Notes: generated by a model from the letters alone, not told the origin. Positions 1 through 9,349 are shown, counted from the first letter of the stretch. The stretch is 64,000 bases of DNA from Alphaproteobacteria bacterium (GCA_015654635.1 JAATGP010000022.1:1-64000); one strand, 5' to 3'. A program made the numbers and translations.

Positions 1-58
1 AATACGGCTCGATCATCAGCCACTGTTCGTCGCTCAGCCAGAAAAGGTTGCGCCGCAT
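1..58 (-). mobile_element. IS5-family transposase, N-terminal fragment cut by window edge
   Basis: Read on the minus strand from the ATG at 56-58, the first 19 codons give MRRNLFWLSDEQWLMIEPY. This is the characteristic opening of IS5/IS1031-type DDE transposases, in which an LSDEQW-like motif starts the N-terminal domain. The rest lies left of the window, so an intact copy cannot be told from a remnant. The end of the element should fall between about 59 and 120, before the TonB receptor promoter, but the terminal inverted repeat cannot be confirmed from one end. Confidence 0.75.
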
Positions 59-205
59 GCGATTCTCTGCAAATCACCCAGCATAGGGAATCAACAACCG
101 ATTCAGGCGGCAACACTTTTATTGAGTTTTGGCCCTAGTTATGACGCCGCACTCGTCATTCGAATCGTAAGTGTCAAAACAAAAAATATCGCGGGGAGTA
201 AGAAG

Positions 206-3169
206 ATGCCTTTAGCGTTTTATAGACAGCTCAAGCTGCAAGTATCGACCATGGCACTCATCGCAGCGACATCAGGCTTCTGCGGTGCCGCCATGGCGCA
301 GAACGATGAATCGCTTGAAACGGTGGTGGTGACATCGACTCGTATCACCGCCTCGGGCTTCAACGCGCCAACGCCGACCACGGTGATCGGCACCGATATG
401 ATTGAAGCTCAGGCACAGCCGAACATCTTCAACACCATCATTGAGATGCCTGCGCTGATGGGCAGTCAGAGTCTGGGCACCGATGCCAGCGGTACCAGCG
501 GCGGCACCAATGGTGTGAGCGCGTTTAGTCTTTTGGGTTTGGGGACAATCCGGACACTGACGTTGCTGGATGGTCAGCGCGTGGTTCCCGCAAACGTCAC
601 TGGTATTCCGGACGTCAGCGAATTTCCGCAGCTTCTGACCGAACGTGTTGATGTGGTGACTGGCGGTGCATCCGCCTCTTGGGGCTCCGACGCTGTTGGC
701 GGTGTGGTCAACTTCGTTACCGATAAAAAATTCGATGGCTTCAAATCCAACATTCAGGGCGGTGTTTCGACCTATGGCGATAACACCACAGGCACGCTGC
801 AATTGGCGGCGGGAACGGGTTTTGCCGGCGGCAAGGGCCATATCGAGGCCAGCTTCGAGTATAGCCACACTGATGGCGTGCCGTCGGGTATCGTGGGTGG
901 TGTCGGCAAGGGCGCCCTTCCGGGCGGGCGGACATGGTGGGTTCAGCCCACATTGATGCAGCGGACGATCGCAGCGACCCCGGCCGGCCAACCGCAGTAT
1001 ATTGTTGCCAATAATGTTCAGGACTTTCAAACCGCGCGCTACGGCATTATTACGTCCGGCCCCTTGCAGGGCATTGCCTTTCAGAACGACGGCACGCCCT
1101 ATAACTTCAACTATGGTTCGGGTGGCGTTCCGGCAAGGGACGCTACTGGCGCCGTGAACGCTCCAAATCCCGCCAATTGTATTGCGCCGTTTTGCGTCGG
1201 CGGTGATTTATCGGGTGTGCTGGGCGGCGGCGTCAGCTTGGCTTCGCCTTCGACCCGCGGTGATGTCTATACCCGAGTCTCCTATGATATAACGCCCGCC
1301 ACGACGATTTGGGCTACCGTGAACTTGGCGGAAGTGGGGGCGTCCAACATCCCCAATCCGACCGCGTGGAAAGCGGGTTCTCTCACCATCCAGTGTTCAA
1401 ATGCCTTCGTGGCAGCCTCGATCAAGGCAGACTGCGCGGCGAATAACATTTCGAGCTTTGCCTTTGGCTCGGCCTTTGCCAACCTTGGGCCGCAATACGT
1501 TCACACCTTGCGCGACCAGCGCCGCGTCGTGTTAGGCGGTGACGGTTCTTTCAAGATGTTGGGCAGCGATTGGACCTGGGATGCCTATTACGAGCATGGC
1601 GAAAACAATACCCATATCAATGTCGACAACGAGACTTTGACGCCCAATTTCAACGCCGCAATCGATGCGGCGACCAATGCGCAAGGCGTCGTGGTCTGCC
1701 GTAACGTGGTCGCCCAGTCCCTCGGCTGTGTTCCGTTCAATCCCTTCGGCAACACCCAGCCGACGTTGGCTCAGCGCAATTGGCTTTATGGCGGACAATA
1801 TTACCCGGGGCCGTGGCAAGCCAGCCATGAAACTCAGGACGTCGCGAGCGTCAGCTTCAACGGCACGCCTTTGTCGGACTGGGCCGGCCCGGTGTCGATC
1901 GCGACCGGCATGGAATATCGCCAGGAAGGTTATCATGTGACCGGTGACCCGGCGAGTAACGGGGGAACCAATGATGGCCTGCTGAATCCTGTGGGCAGCA
2001 ACTGGTACGCCGGCAACTTCCACAGCGGCAAAGGCTCCTACCATGTGGTGGAAGGCTTTATGGAATTTGTTGTGCCCCTGGTGAACAATACCGATTGGGG
2101 CAAGGCCGATCTCAACGTGGCTGGGCGCGCCACCGACTATTCCACCTCAGGCTATGTCCAGACTTGGAAAGTCGGCACGACTTGGGACACGCCGGTTGAC
2201 GGCATCCGGCTGCGCGCATTGCAGTCGCGTGACGTGCGCGCTCCCAACCTCAGCGAACTCTATCCGGCGGCCTCCGTCACCAACAACACCACGACGGATC
2301 CTTTCCCCGGCACGCTTCACCCCCAGCAGCAAATCCAGGTCGTCACCACCGGCAACACGTCATTGTTGCCGGAGAAATCGGCCAACACGCAGATCGGTAT
2401 TGTCTGGCAGCCGACTTGGCTCCCAGGTCTCAATACCTCCCTTGATTATTATCGAGTGGGCATCAAGGATCAGATCGGCAGCGGTGTCAGCCCGATCACG
2501 CTGTGCCAGCAGGGTTACGCCCAGGGCTGTGCCGGCATCATCACCGTGGGGGGTATCGATCCGCGCGATCCAGCGGCCGTGTGGACTCAGATCCTCACCC
2601 GGCCCTACAACATCGCCTCCACCGTAACGGATGGCTTCAACTTCGAGAGCAGCTATCAGTTCGCACTGAACAACTGGCAAATTCCGGGTGATTTTGTCGT
2701 ACGCCTGTTGGTCACCAGTGTAAGCAAGTTCATCACCACCTCAGGCGTGCCGGGCACCATCCCGGTGGAATCTGCCGGCAGCAATGGTAGCCTCAATGGC
2801 GTCCCCCATTGGAAGGGGCTCGCCTCGCAGACCTACGACTCCGGCAAGTGGACTATCACCTTAACGGAAAGCTTTATTTCCGACGGTGTATACAACCGCT
2901 CCTATATCCAATGCACCTCGAACTGCCCGTTGCCCACTGTTAACAATCCGACGGTCAATAAGAACGATATTCCCGGTGTGATCTACCTGGACGTTGGCGG
3001 CAGCTACAAACTCAACGACAATTGGCAGGCTTATGTGAAGGTAGACAATGTGATGGACACGTCACCGCCGCCGATCTGGTTCAACAGTCTGCAGCCCGGC
3101 ACCGACGGCCAGTTTCTCTATGACGTGATCGGCCGCATGTTCCACTTCGGCGTTCGCAGCAAGTTCTGA
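206..3169 (+). CDS. TonB-dependent outer-membrane receptor 1
   Basis: This is a TonB-dependent receptor that should move a large ligand, probably a xylan-derived oligosaccharide, across the outer membrane using TonB/ExbBD energy. The start at 206 follows a GGGGAG ribosome-binding site and begins a signal peptide ending GAAMAQ. A TonB-box-like stretch ETVVVT follows, then a plug domain (IRTLTLLDGQRVVP, VTGGASASWGSDAVGGVVNFV) and a beta-barrel ending in the aromatic GVRSKF expected for BAM recognition. The open frame extends upstream to 122, but that part has no RBS. It has no STN domain and no sigma/anti-sigma pair next to it. The substrate is inferred from neighbours only. Confidence 0.93.
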   Translation: MPLAFYRQLKLQVSTMALIAATSGFCGAAMAQNDESLETVVVTSTRITASGFNAPTPTTVIGTDMIEAQAQPNIFNTIIEMPALMGSQSLGTDASGTSGGTNGVSAFSLLGLGTIRTLTLLDGQRVVPANVTGIPDVSEFPQLLTERVDVVTGGASASWGSDAVGGVVNFVTDKKFDGFKSNIQGGVSTYGDNTTGTLQLAAGTGFAGGKGHIEASFEYSHTDGVPSGIVGGVGKGALPGGRTWWVQPTLMQRTIAATPAGQPQYIVANNVQDFQTARYGIITSGPLQGIAFQNDGTPYNFNYGSGGVPARDATGAVNAPNPANCIAPFCVGGDLSGVLGGGVSLASPSTRGDVYTRVSYDITPATTIWATVNLAEVGASNIPNPTAWKAGSLTIQCSNAFVAASIKADCAANNISSFAFGSAFANLGPQYVHTLRDQRRVVLGGDGSFKMLGSDWTWDAYYEHGENNTHINVDNETLTPNFNAAIDAATNAQGVVVCRNVVAQSLGCVPFNPFGNTQPTLAQRNWLYGGQYYPGPWQASHETQDVASVSFNGTPLSDWAGPVSIATGMEYRQEGYHVTGDPASNGGTNDGLLNPVGSNWYAGNFHSGKGSYHVVEGFMEFVVPLVNNTDWGKADLNVAGRATDYSTSGYVQTWKVGTTWDTPVDGIRLRALQSRDVRAPNLSELYPAASVTNNTTTDPFPGTLHPQQQIQVVTTGNTSLLPEKSANTQIGIVWQPTWLPGLNTSLDYYRVGIKDQIGSGVSPITLCQQGYAQGCAGIITVGGIDPRDPAAVWTQILTRPYNIASTVTDGFNFESSYQFALNNWQIPGDFVVRLLVTSVSKFITTSGVPGTIPVESAGSNGSLNGVPHWKGLASQTYDSGKWTITLTESFISDGVYNRSYIQCTSNCPLPTVNNPTVNKNDIPGVIYLDVGGSYKLNDNWQAYVKVDNVMDTSPPPIWFNSLQPGTDGQFLYDVIGRMFHFGVRSKF

Positions 3170-3175
3170 GCAATC

Positions 3176-3203
3176 GCGCCTGCCTTTAATCCAAGGCAGG
3201 CGC
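3176..3203 (+). terminator. Hairpin after TonB receptor 1
   Basis: GCGCCTGCC at 3176-3184 pairs with GGCAGGCGC at 3195-3203, a perfect 9-bp stem a few bases after the receptor stop. There is no clear T-run, so it may work as a mRNA 3' stabiliser or a weak terminator. Confidence 0.55.
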
Positions 3204-3262
3204 CCTTGCTCGGGCGTTGCAGGCCGGTTGCTTCCCCCCGCGCCGGCCTGTAGCTTTTTTGC

Positions 3263-4807
3263 ATGAAACGGCAAACCATCACTGCGGTCTGCGGTCAGGC
3301 CATCCGTTTTCATCAGGCGGGCAATTTGGTCGAGGCCGAGCGGCTTTACCGTCAGGCCATGGCGGCGGAGCCGCATGCCTTCCTGCCGCATTATCTCTTG
3401 GGCGTGATCCGTTTCCACGCCGGCCATGCCGCTGAAGCGCTCGATCTCGTCGCCTGTGCACTTGCCCTGGAACACAATGCGGAAGCGTTTAACATTCAGG
3501 GACTGATCCTGGATGTGTTGCACCAGCCGCAAGAGGCGTTCGCGAGTTTCGACGCGGCGCTCAGGCTGGAACCGCACTACAGCGAAGCCTGGAACAATCG
3601 CAGCAATGTGCTGCAGCAGTTGGCGCGCTTTGACGAAGCCTTGGACAGCGTGGACAAAGCGCTGGCCTGCGACCCTCATATGGCGGAAAGCTGGAGCAAT
3701 CGTGCGGTGGTGCTGCAACAGATCGGGCGGTTGGACGCAGCCTTGGCGAGCGTCGATCGCGGCTTGGCGATCGCGCAAAATGCCCGCAGCTGGAATAATC
3801 GGGGGCTGATATTGCAGGCCATGAAGCGGTTGGACGATGCGATCCAGAGTTATGACCATGCCATCGCGGCGGACCCCGCTTATGCCGACGCTTACTGGAA
3901 CAAGGGGCTATGCTGCCTGTTGCAAGGTCGCCTTGCGGAGGGCTTACGGCTCTATGAATGGCGCAAGAAACGCGTTGAGGCCGCCCGCCGCTATCCGCAA
4001 CTGGAATGGTTGGGCAATGAGGATATCGTTGGCAAAACTCTGTTCGTGCACGCCGAACAAGGGCTAGGCGATACCATTCAATTTTGCCGTTATGCCTTGT
4101 TGGCCGCCAAAACCGCGAAAGTGGTGCTGTCGGTGCAGGACTCTCTGGTGCGACTGCTGTCGGATATCGGCCCGAACATCACGGTGGTGGATTTCAGCAC
4201 CGTGCCAGCGAAGTTTGACTATCATATTCCCCTACTCAGCATGCCGTTGGCCTTTGCTGGTGACGCGTTTTCCGCCGCGGTGCCATATCTGCGTGCTGAG
4301 CCTCGGCGTGTCGAAGATTGGCGGGCCCGTATCGGCATGCACGGCTTCAAGATCGGCATCGGTTGGCAGGGCGCGCCACGTGGCACGGTCGCTTTGGGCC
4401 GCTCCTTCCCGCTGACACAGTTCGCAGATATCTCCGCCATGCCGGGCGTGCGCTTGATCAGCCTGCAGAAGAATGACGGCCGTGAACAGCTCGATACGCT
4501 ACCCCCTGGGATGGCGATAGAGACGTTCGGCGACGATGTCGATACAGGTCGACACGCCTTTCTGGACAGCGCTGCGATAATGGAAAGCCTGGATCTCGTC
4601 ATCACCTCTGACACCGCGATCGCTCATCTGGCTGGCGCGTTGGGTCGGCCGGTCTGGGTCGCCCTGCAATATGTGCCGGATTGGCGCTGGTTTCTGGAAC
4701 GTCTCGATAGCCCATGGTACCCAACCATGACGCTGTTTCGCCAACCCGCACGAGGCGATTGGGAAAGCGTTTTTGCTGCCATGCAGGCGAAACTTGCTCA
4801 GCGCTAA
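3263..4807 (+). CDS. TPR protein with C-terminal glycosyltransferase-like domain
   Basis: This 514-aa protein has about six tetratricopeptide repeats in residues 1-225; recurring patterns such as AWNNRSNVLQQLARFDEAL and SWSNRAVVLQQIGRLDAAL are visible. A Rossmann-like C-terminal domain resembles GT9/GT41-type glycosyltransferases, with HAEQGLGDTIQFCRYA near residue 265 and VITSDTAIAHLAGALGRPVW near residue 445. The second motif is the usual nucleotide-sugar-binding face of ADP-heptose-like transferases. No signal peptide is seen, so it is probably cytoplasmic. Such proteins often modify surface glycans or other proteins; the acceptor here is unknown. It follows TBDR 1 after 93 bp and could be co-transcribed with it. 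No strong RBS precedes the ATG. Confidence 0.8.
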   Translation: MKRQTITAVCGQAIRFHQAGNLVEAERLYRQAMAAEPHAFLPHYLLGVIRFHAGHAAEALDLVACALALEHNAEAFNIQGLILDVLHQPQEAFASFDAALRLEPHYSEAWNNRSNVLQQLARFDEALDSVDKALACDPHMAESWSNRAVVLQQIGRLDAALASVDRGLAIAQNARSWNNRGLILQAMKRLDDAIQSYDHAIAADPAYADAYWNKGLCCLLQGRLAEGLRLYEWRKKRVEAARRYPQLEWLGNEDIVGKTLFVHAEQGLGDTIQFCRYALLAAKTAKVVLSVQDSLVRLLSDIGPNITVVDFSTVPAKFDYHIPLLSMPLAFAGDAFSAAVPYLRAEPRRVEDWRARIGMHGFKIGIGWQGAPRGTVALGRSFPLTQFADISAMPGVRLISLQKNDGREQLDTLPPGMAIETFGDDVDTGRHAFLDSAAIMESLDLVITSDTAIAHLAGALGRPVWVALQYVPDWRWFLERLDSPWYPTMTLFRQPARGDWESVFAAMQAKLAQR

Positions 4808-4832
4808 AGCCGATGTGTTGCGGCCGCAGGTC

Positions 4833-4847
4833 ATCTGAATTTCAGAT
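4833..4847. promoter_or_regulatory. 15-bp palindrome upstream of the CE15 esterase gene
   Basis: ATCTGAA-T-TTCAGAT is a perfect inverted repeat with 7-bp arms and one central base, 135 bp upstream of the esterase start. The size and one-base spacer look like a dimeric repressor operator rather than a terminator. The binding protein is unknown. Confidence 0.35.
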
Positions 4848-4981
4848 ATCCCCTTCAAAACTACTGATCGGTGCTGCGCTATTCATGGCGGAACGCCTCT
4901 GATAGTTTTTGTGCAGCCATTGCCAATATGGCCGCGTGGCGCCCAAGCGCTGCAGCAAAAAATATCTGGAGGAGATTGGCC

Positions 4982-6442
4982 ATGCTCAAGTTGATATCGC
5001 CTGATGTGGTACGGTCACGGCGCATGCGCAGATGGACGTCTGTCGCGGCCATCGCGCTGTTCGCGTTGCCCGCTTTCTCCGCAACAGTCACCTACAAGAA
5101 TTCCGATGTGCCCTATCTGGGGCCACGCGCTGTCATTCCCATGACGCCGGAACGCCAGGCAATATTGGATGCAACGCAGAAGGAATATGAACGCGAGCAG
5201 GCGGTGCTGGGTATCACCGGAAAACTGCGCCAAGTCCCGGATTCTCATAGTCCGGTCGATGCAGCCAATGTGCCCAATTACGACGAGGCAGCGTCGGCTC
5301 CCTATCCTTACACATCCGATGTTCTGAAAATGAACAATGGCCAAGAGACCACGACGGCGGCACAATGGTGGAAAGTACGCCGCCCGCAGATCGTCGAAGC
5401 CTTCAACCGCGAAATCTTCGGTCGCGTCCCAACGCTCACGCCCAAGGTCACTTGGTCGGTTGCCGAAACCAAGAACGAGACCATCGGCGGTTATGAAGCC
5501 ACGACCCGGCATTTGACAGGTCATGTCGACAATACCCGCTATCCCGCGATTACGGTTGATATCGATATGGCTGTGACATTGCCCGCCCATGTGAAGGGCA
5601 AGGTACCGGTAATCATCGAATTCGGCTCTGTCGTTCTACGGCCGCTGCCCAACGGAATGCCACGCCCGCCGGAGCCCGGTCCCGACTGGCGTGCACAGGT
5701 TCTCGCGTTGGGCTGGGGCTATGTGGTGCTCGATCCCGGCAGCGTACAGGCTGACAATGGTGCAGGTCTTAATGCGGGCATCATCGGATTGGTCAACAAA
5801 GGCCAGCCGCGCAAGATGGATGACTGGGGCGCGCTGCGGGCCTGGGGGTGGGGCGCTAGCCGCGTGATTGATTATCTGAAAACCAACGCCCATGTGGCGG
5901 CTAACGAGATCGGCATCATGGGGCACTCGCGCTATGGCAAGGCGGCCATCGTCGCCATGGCTTATGAGCCGCGTATCGCCATCGGCTTTATCAGTTCGTC
6001 GGGGGCGGGTGGGGCCAAACTGTTCCACCATTATTTCGGCGAAACGCTGGAAAATGTTGCCGCCGCCAATGAGTTTCACTGGATGGCAGGCAATTTCCTC
6101 AAATATGCAGCCGATCCGCTGAGTGTGAAGGATCTGCCGGTCGACATGGATGCCTTGGTGGCATTGTGTGCCCCGCGGCCGGTATTCGTCGGCGGCGGCT
6201 CCTCGTCGCAAGGGGATGCCTGGGTGGATGCGCACGGCATGTTCATGTCAGAGGTGGGTGCCACGCCCGTCTATAAACTGCTAGGGAAAACGGGCCTCGG
6301 CACCGAGCAGTATCCGCCGCAGCTCACGCCGCTGTTGACCGGTGATCTCGGTTTCCGTCAGCACGACCAGGGCCACACACCCAATCCGAACTGGCCGACC
6401 TTCCTGACCTTCGCCCAGCAATTTTTGCAGGTGCGCAACTGA
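4982..6442 (+). CDS. CE15-type 4-O-methyl-glucuronoyl methylesterase
   Basis: This is an exported alpha/beta-hydrolase of carbohydrate esterase family 15. The family cleaves the ester between lignin alcohols and 4-O-methylglucuronate on xylan. The start at 4982 has GGAGGAG upstream and gives a signal peptide (RRWTSVAAIALFALPAFSA). Catalytic Ser316 sits in GHSRYGKAA, the family GxSRxGK motif. Family-like blocks GAGGAKLFHHYFGETLENV and APRPVF follow, and His465 in GHTPNPNW matches the HxxxPxxW histidine motif. The frame stays open back to 4871 but without an RBS. One oddity is SSSGAGG where fungal members carry a Glu before SGAGG, so the acid of the triad probably comes from elsewhere. GH115 and GH10 genes in the same island support the assignment. 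Confidence 0.88.
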   Translation: MLKLISPDVVRSRRMRRWTSVAAIALFALPAFSATVTYKNSDVPYLGPRAVIPMTPERQAILDATQKEYEREQAVLGITGKLRQVPDSHSPVDAANVPNYDEAASAPYPYTSDVLKMNNGQETTTAAQWWKVRRPQIVEAFNREIFGRVPTLTPKVTWSVAETKNETIGGYEATTRHLTGHVDNTRYPAITVDIDMAVTLPAHVKGKVPVIIEFGSVVLRPLPNGMPRPPEPGPDWRAQVLALGWGYVVLDPGSVQADNGAGLNAGIIGLVNKGQPRKMDDWGALRAWGWGASRVIDYLKTNAHVAANEIGIMGHSRYGKAAIVAMAYEPRIAIGFISSSGAGGAKLFHHYFGETLENVAAANEFHWMAGNFLKYAADPLSVKDLPVDMDALVALCAPRPVFVGGGSSSQGDAWVDAHGMFMSEVGATPVYKLLGKTGLGTEQYPPQLTPLLTGDLGFRQHDQGHTPNPNWPTFLTFAQQFLQVRN

Positions 6443-6473
6443 ATGTCACCCTGCTTCTGAGAGACGAAATGGA

Positions 6474-7745
6474 TTAGGGCCCGGAGAAAAACGACAACGG
6501 AATGGCATCGGCCATAGCCTGATAACCCACGGGTGAAGGATGGATATGATCGCCAGAATCATACGCCGGTAGCAGGTGATCGGGATGCGCCGGATCGCGC
6601 ACGACCGCGTCAAAATCGACAACCGCATCAAAATGGCCCGAAGTCCTGATCCAGCGGTTTATGGTCTGTCGGTCAGCTTCGTGTGCGGCGGATGGGCGGT
6701 CTAGCACGGTTGGCTGACTATAAACCGCATCCATGTCGGGTGTGATGGTAGCGCCCATCACAAGCATACCATGCGCATGCGCCTGCAGAATAATCTGTTC
6801 GTAGGCCGCTGTAATGCTGCGCACATGCGCCTCATGCTCGCTTGCCGACCGCGGCGGCTCCATATCGGCGCGTCTAAGATCATTGATCCCTTCCAATACG
6901 ATGAGATAGCGAACGCCCGGCTGTGCCAGCACCTCCCGGTCGAACCGCGTTACGGCACTCGGCCCTCGGCCATCGGCCAGCAGCCGGTTACCGCCAATCC
7001 CTGCATTCAAAATCGCAAATTGCCGGCGGTCCCGCGACAGCGCCAGTTTCCGGGCCAAGTCATCGAGCCAGCGGTCATTGCCATTGGTGGTGGAGCCTGT
7101 GCCATCCGTAATCGAATCGCCCAGCGCGACGAGGGCGACGCTGCCCGGTGAGGCCGCCACGTCTACGCCGGAGAGGAAGAACCAGTGGTCCATCTTCTTG
7201 GCGTCCGTCAGATCGGCAAGGGCGGTTTGCTCGCCATGGGCCACAAACGAATTCTGATGGGATGCAATGTGGCTCGTCTGCTGAGCCGGCACTGTGTCGA
7301 GGTGCACCGAGATGGCGATATCCGTAAAGGCCGCGACCGGGAGGGTTACCGGATCCGAGAGATATTCAGCGTCGGCGGGAATGGTCACATCTGCGCGACC
7401 GGAGAAGGTTACGGGGCGGTCTGTCGCCGCCTCTATCTGGCCGGAGGACACAGACAGCGGCCGGGCGATATGCACGGATGACATGTGCAAAGGCTCGGTT
7501 CCAAAGAGGTTTGATAGCTTGACCCGCAGCGCATCACCGCCCGCCGTAAGGTGCACGATTTGACGCAATGTGAGATCGTCACTTGTATCCAAGCCATCCT
7601 TCGCACCCGGCAGGGCTTGTGATGAAGCCCAGGCCCCTATCCACTGCGGATGCAGAACCTCGGTGCGGTCTTGCGCCAGGCAAACGGCAGCACTGCACCA
7701 CAGCAGGAATGCGACCCGACACGTTCTTAATAATAATGATGGCAA
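6474..7745 (-). CDS. Secreted SGNH/GDSL-family esterase
   Basis: This secreted serine esterase has all the SGNH blocks: block I ALGDSITDG (Ser near residue 211), block II NAGIGGNRLL, block III LEGINDL and block V DHIHPSP (Asp399, His402). An N-terminal beta-rich region (about residues 30-190) precedes the hydrolase fold, as in a widespread family of secreted SGNH proteins in polysaccharide loci. Deacetylation of xylan or oligosaccharides is a reasonable inference but is not shown. The chosen start is TTG at 7745, with AGGAG seven bases upstream and an immediate signal peptide (PSLLLRTCRVAFLLWCSAAVCLA). The longer ATG start at 7859 would leave 38 unlikely residues before it. It converges on the CE15 gene. 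Confidence 0.83.
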   Translation of the reverse strand: MPSLLLRTCRVAFLLWCSAAVCLAQDRTEVLHPQWIGAWASSQALPGAKDGLDTSDDLTLRQIVHLTAGGDALRVKLSNLFGTEPLHMSSVHIARPLSVSSGQIEAATDRPVTFSGRADVTIPADAEYLSDPVTLPVAAFTDIAISVHLDTVPAQQTSHIASHQNSFVAHGEQTALADLTDAKKMDHWFFLSGVDVAASPGSVALVALGDSITDGTGSTTNGNDRWLDDLARKLALSRDRRQFAILNAGIGGNRLLADGRGPSAVTRFDREVLAQPGVRYLIVLEGINDLRRADMEPPRSASEHEAHVRSITAAYEQIILQAHAHGMLVMGATITPDMDAVYSQPTVLDRPSAAHEADRQTINRWIRTSGHFDAVVDFDAVVRDPAHPDHLLPAYDSGDHIHPSPVGYQAMADAIPLSFFSGP

Positions 7746-7898
7746 GGCACCACTCCTGATAGTGAGGCGACGGTGATCTCCACCGACTCTATCGTAGACG
7801 AATGTCGGTGTTGTTTTCTGTACCCCCCTGGACGAGAAATATATCGTTTCTGCCAGCAAGTGATCGTTGCTATTGCTTGGTCAACGGGGCGTGATCAT

Positions 7899-8387
7899 AT
7901 GGATGACATTCCGCGAGACGCCAAATTTTGGGTGGGGTTACGCAAGCGGGTATTCTTCCTCACGCGTGGCCGCAACGATTCAGAAGACCTGCTGCATACG
8001 GCCTACATCCGATTGGAAAACTATCGCATCCAGCACAAAGTCGACAATCCGGCCGGGTTCCTCGTTCGCACGGCCATGAATATCGGTGTCGACAACCACC
8101 GTCACGACAACTACCTGTCCGAGAGCGGGATTAACGCAGATGCGTTCGACATAATCGATGATGCCCCGTTGCAGGATGAAGTAATCGAGGCGCGTGAACG
8201 TCTAGCGAGAGTGAACCAAGGGCTGGCGAAGTTGAGTCCACGGACGCGTGAGGTATTCCTCATGTATCGGATCGACGGCTTGAAATATCGCGAGATCGCT
8301 GCGCGGCTTGGTATCAGTGACGGTGCCGTGGCAAAGCATATCGCCAAGGCTGCGTTGTTTCTGACGGAATGGATGGAAGGGTGGTAA
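7899..8387 (+). CDS. ECF RNA polymerase sigma factor, FecI-like (copy 1)
   Basis: This small sigma-70 family protein of about 162 aa has region 2 (DSEDLLHTAYIRLENYRIQH, NPAGFLVRTAMNIGVDNHR) and region 4 (LSPRTREVFLMYRIDGLKYREIAARLGISDGAVAKHIAKA). It should direct RNA polymerase to the downstream receptor and enzyme promoters when its FecR partner signals. The ATG at 7899 was chosen because the sigma fold begins there; the frame is open from 7773. The stop is followed two bases later by the fecR-like gene, so the pair is co-transcribed and probably translationally coupled. It is divergent from the SGNH gene. Confidence 0.9.
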   Translation: MDDIPRDAKFWVGLRKRVFFLTRGRNDSEDLLHTAYIRLENYRIQHKVDNPAGFLVRTAMNIGVDNHRHDNYLSESGINADAFDIIDDAPLQDEVIEARERLARVNQGLAKLSPRTREVFLMYRIDGLKYREIAARLGISDGAVAKHIAKAALFLTEWMEGW

Positions 8388-8388
8388 T

Positions 8389-9342
8389 ATGGAGCGTGCG
8401 TCTCGTCAATTGACGCCGCAAATCAAAGCCGAAGCCGCCATGTGGCTGGGGCTTCTGCATGCGGATAATCGCTCGACCGCCGACGAGGACGGTTTTCGGG
8501 CGTGGATTCGCGAGAATCCGGCGCATCTGGCTGCATTTGATTCCATCACCGCAATGTGGGAAGTGGCGGCCGGAGCGCGGGCTGTGCGCGAGGAGTTGCG
8601 GCCGGTTAAACGCCGCGCGGTGATCGGCGGTATGGGGTTGCTCGCGTTGCTCGGCGGTTCGTTGACTGTGTGGCGCGCCGCCTATGCTGGTGTCTACGAA
8701 ACGGAAGTCGGCGAGCAGAAGCGCGTCATGCTGAAGGATGGCACCTATGCCTTCCTCGATACCGACACCCATATTCGTGTCGATTTCAATGATAAGGCCC
8801 GCAATATCGAATTGCAGGTCGGGCGTGCCAACTTTCGCGTGGCGCCGGACAATGCCCGGCCATTCGTTGTGACGGCGGCGGATCATCGGATTTCTGCCCA
8901 GCAAAGCAATTTGGATGTCAGCCGGATTGGCGACACGGTGGCGGTCCTTCTGGTCGAAGGCACGGCGACGGTCGAAACGGAACGTCATCATGTGAAAAAA
9001 TCGACCGTCGTCGAGACGGGGCAGCGCTTGGTCGTCAGGTCCGCCGATGCGGTGAACATCGACCGGCCCAACCCCAGGCCGTTGCTGGCTTGGCACACCG
9101 GGCAGGCGATCTTCGCGAACGAGACGCTGGAAGATGCTGTGGCGGAAATGAACCGCTATTCCTCGGTGACGCTTGAGATTGCCGATCCGTCGATCCGCGA
9201 GCTGCGGATTAGCGGCGTCTACCGCGTGGGCGATGTTGCGGCGTTTGCCCGTTCGCTCGCGCGCCTTTTGCCGATCGACGTGCGCGAGACGGACGATCAC
9301 GTCCAACTGCTCGCCGATCCGCAACGCCACACGGAAGGATAG
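8389..9342 (+). CDS. FecR-family anti-sigma/signal transducer (copy 1)
   Basis: This is an inner-membrane regulator that holds the ECF sigma factor and transmits a periplasmic signal from an STN-bearing receptor. Domains in order are an N-terminal cytoplasmic DUF4880-like segment (EAAMWLGLLHADNRSTADEDGFRAWI), one transmembrane helix near residues 77-100, the FecR beta domain (VGEQKRVMLKDGTYAFLDTDTHIRV onward, residues about 105-200), and a C-terminal STN-like/DUF4974 region (LAWHTGQAIFANETLEDAVAEMNRYS). It sits between its sigma factor and TBDR 2, the standard order for cell-surface signalling. Confidence 0.9.
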   Translation: MERASRQLTPQIKAEAAMWLGLLHADNRSTADEDGFRAWIRENPAHLAAFDSITAMWEVAAGARAVREELRPVKRRAVIGGMGLLALLGGSLTVWRAAYAGVYETEVGEQKRVMLKDGTYAFLDTDTHIRVDFNDKARNIELQVGRANFRVAPDNARPFVVTAADHRISAQQSNLDVSRIGDTVAVLLVEGTATVETERHHVKKSTVVETGQRLVVRSADAVNIDRPNPRPLLAWHTGQAIFANETLEDAVAEMNRYSSVTLEIADPSIRELRISGVYRVGDVAAFARSLARLLPIDVRETDDHVQLLADPQRHTEG

Positions 9343-9349
9343 GAGATCG

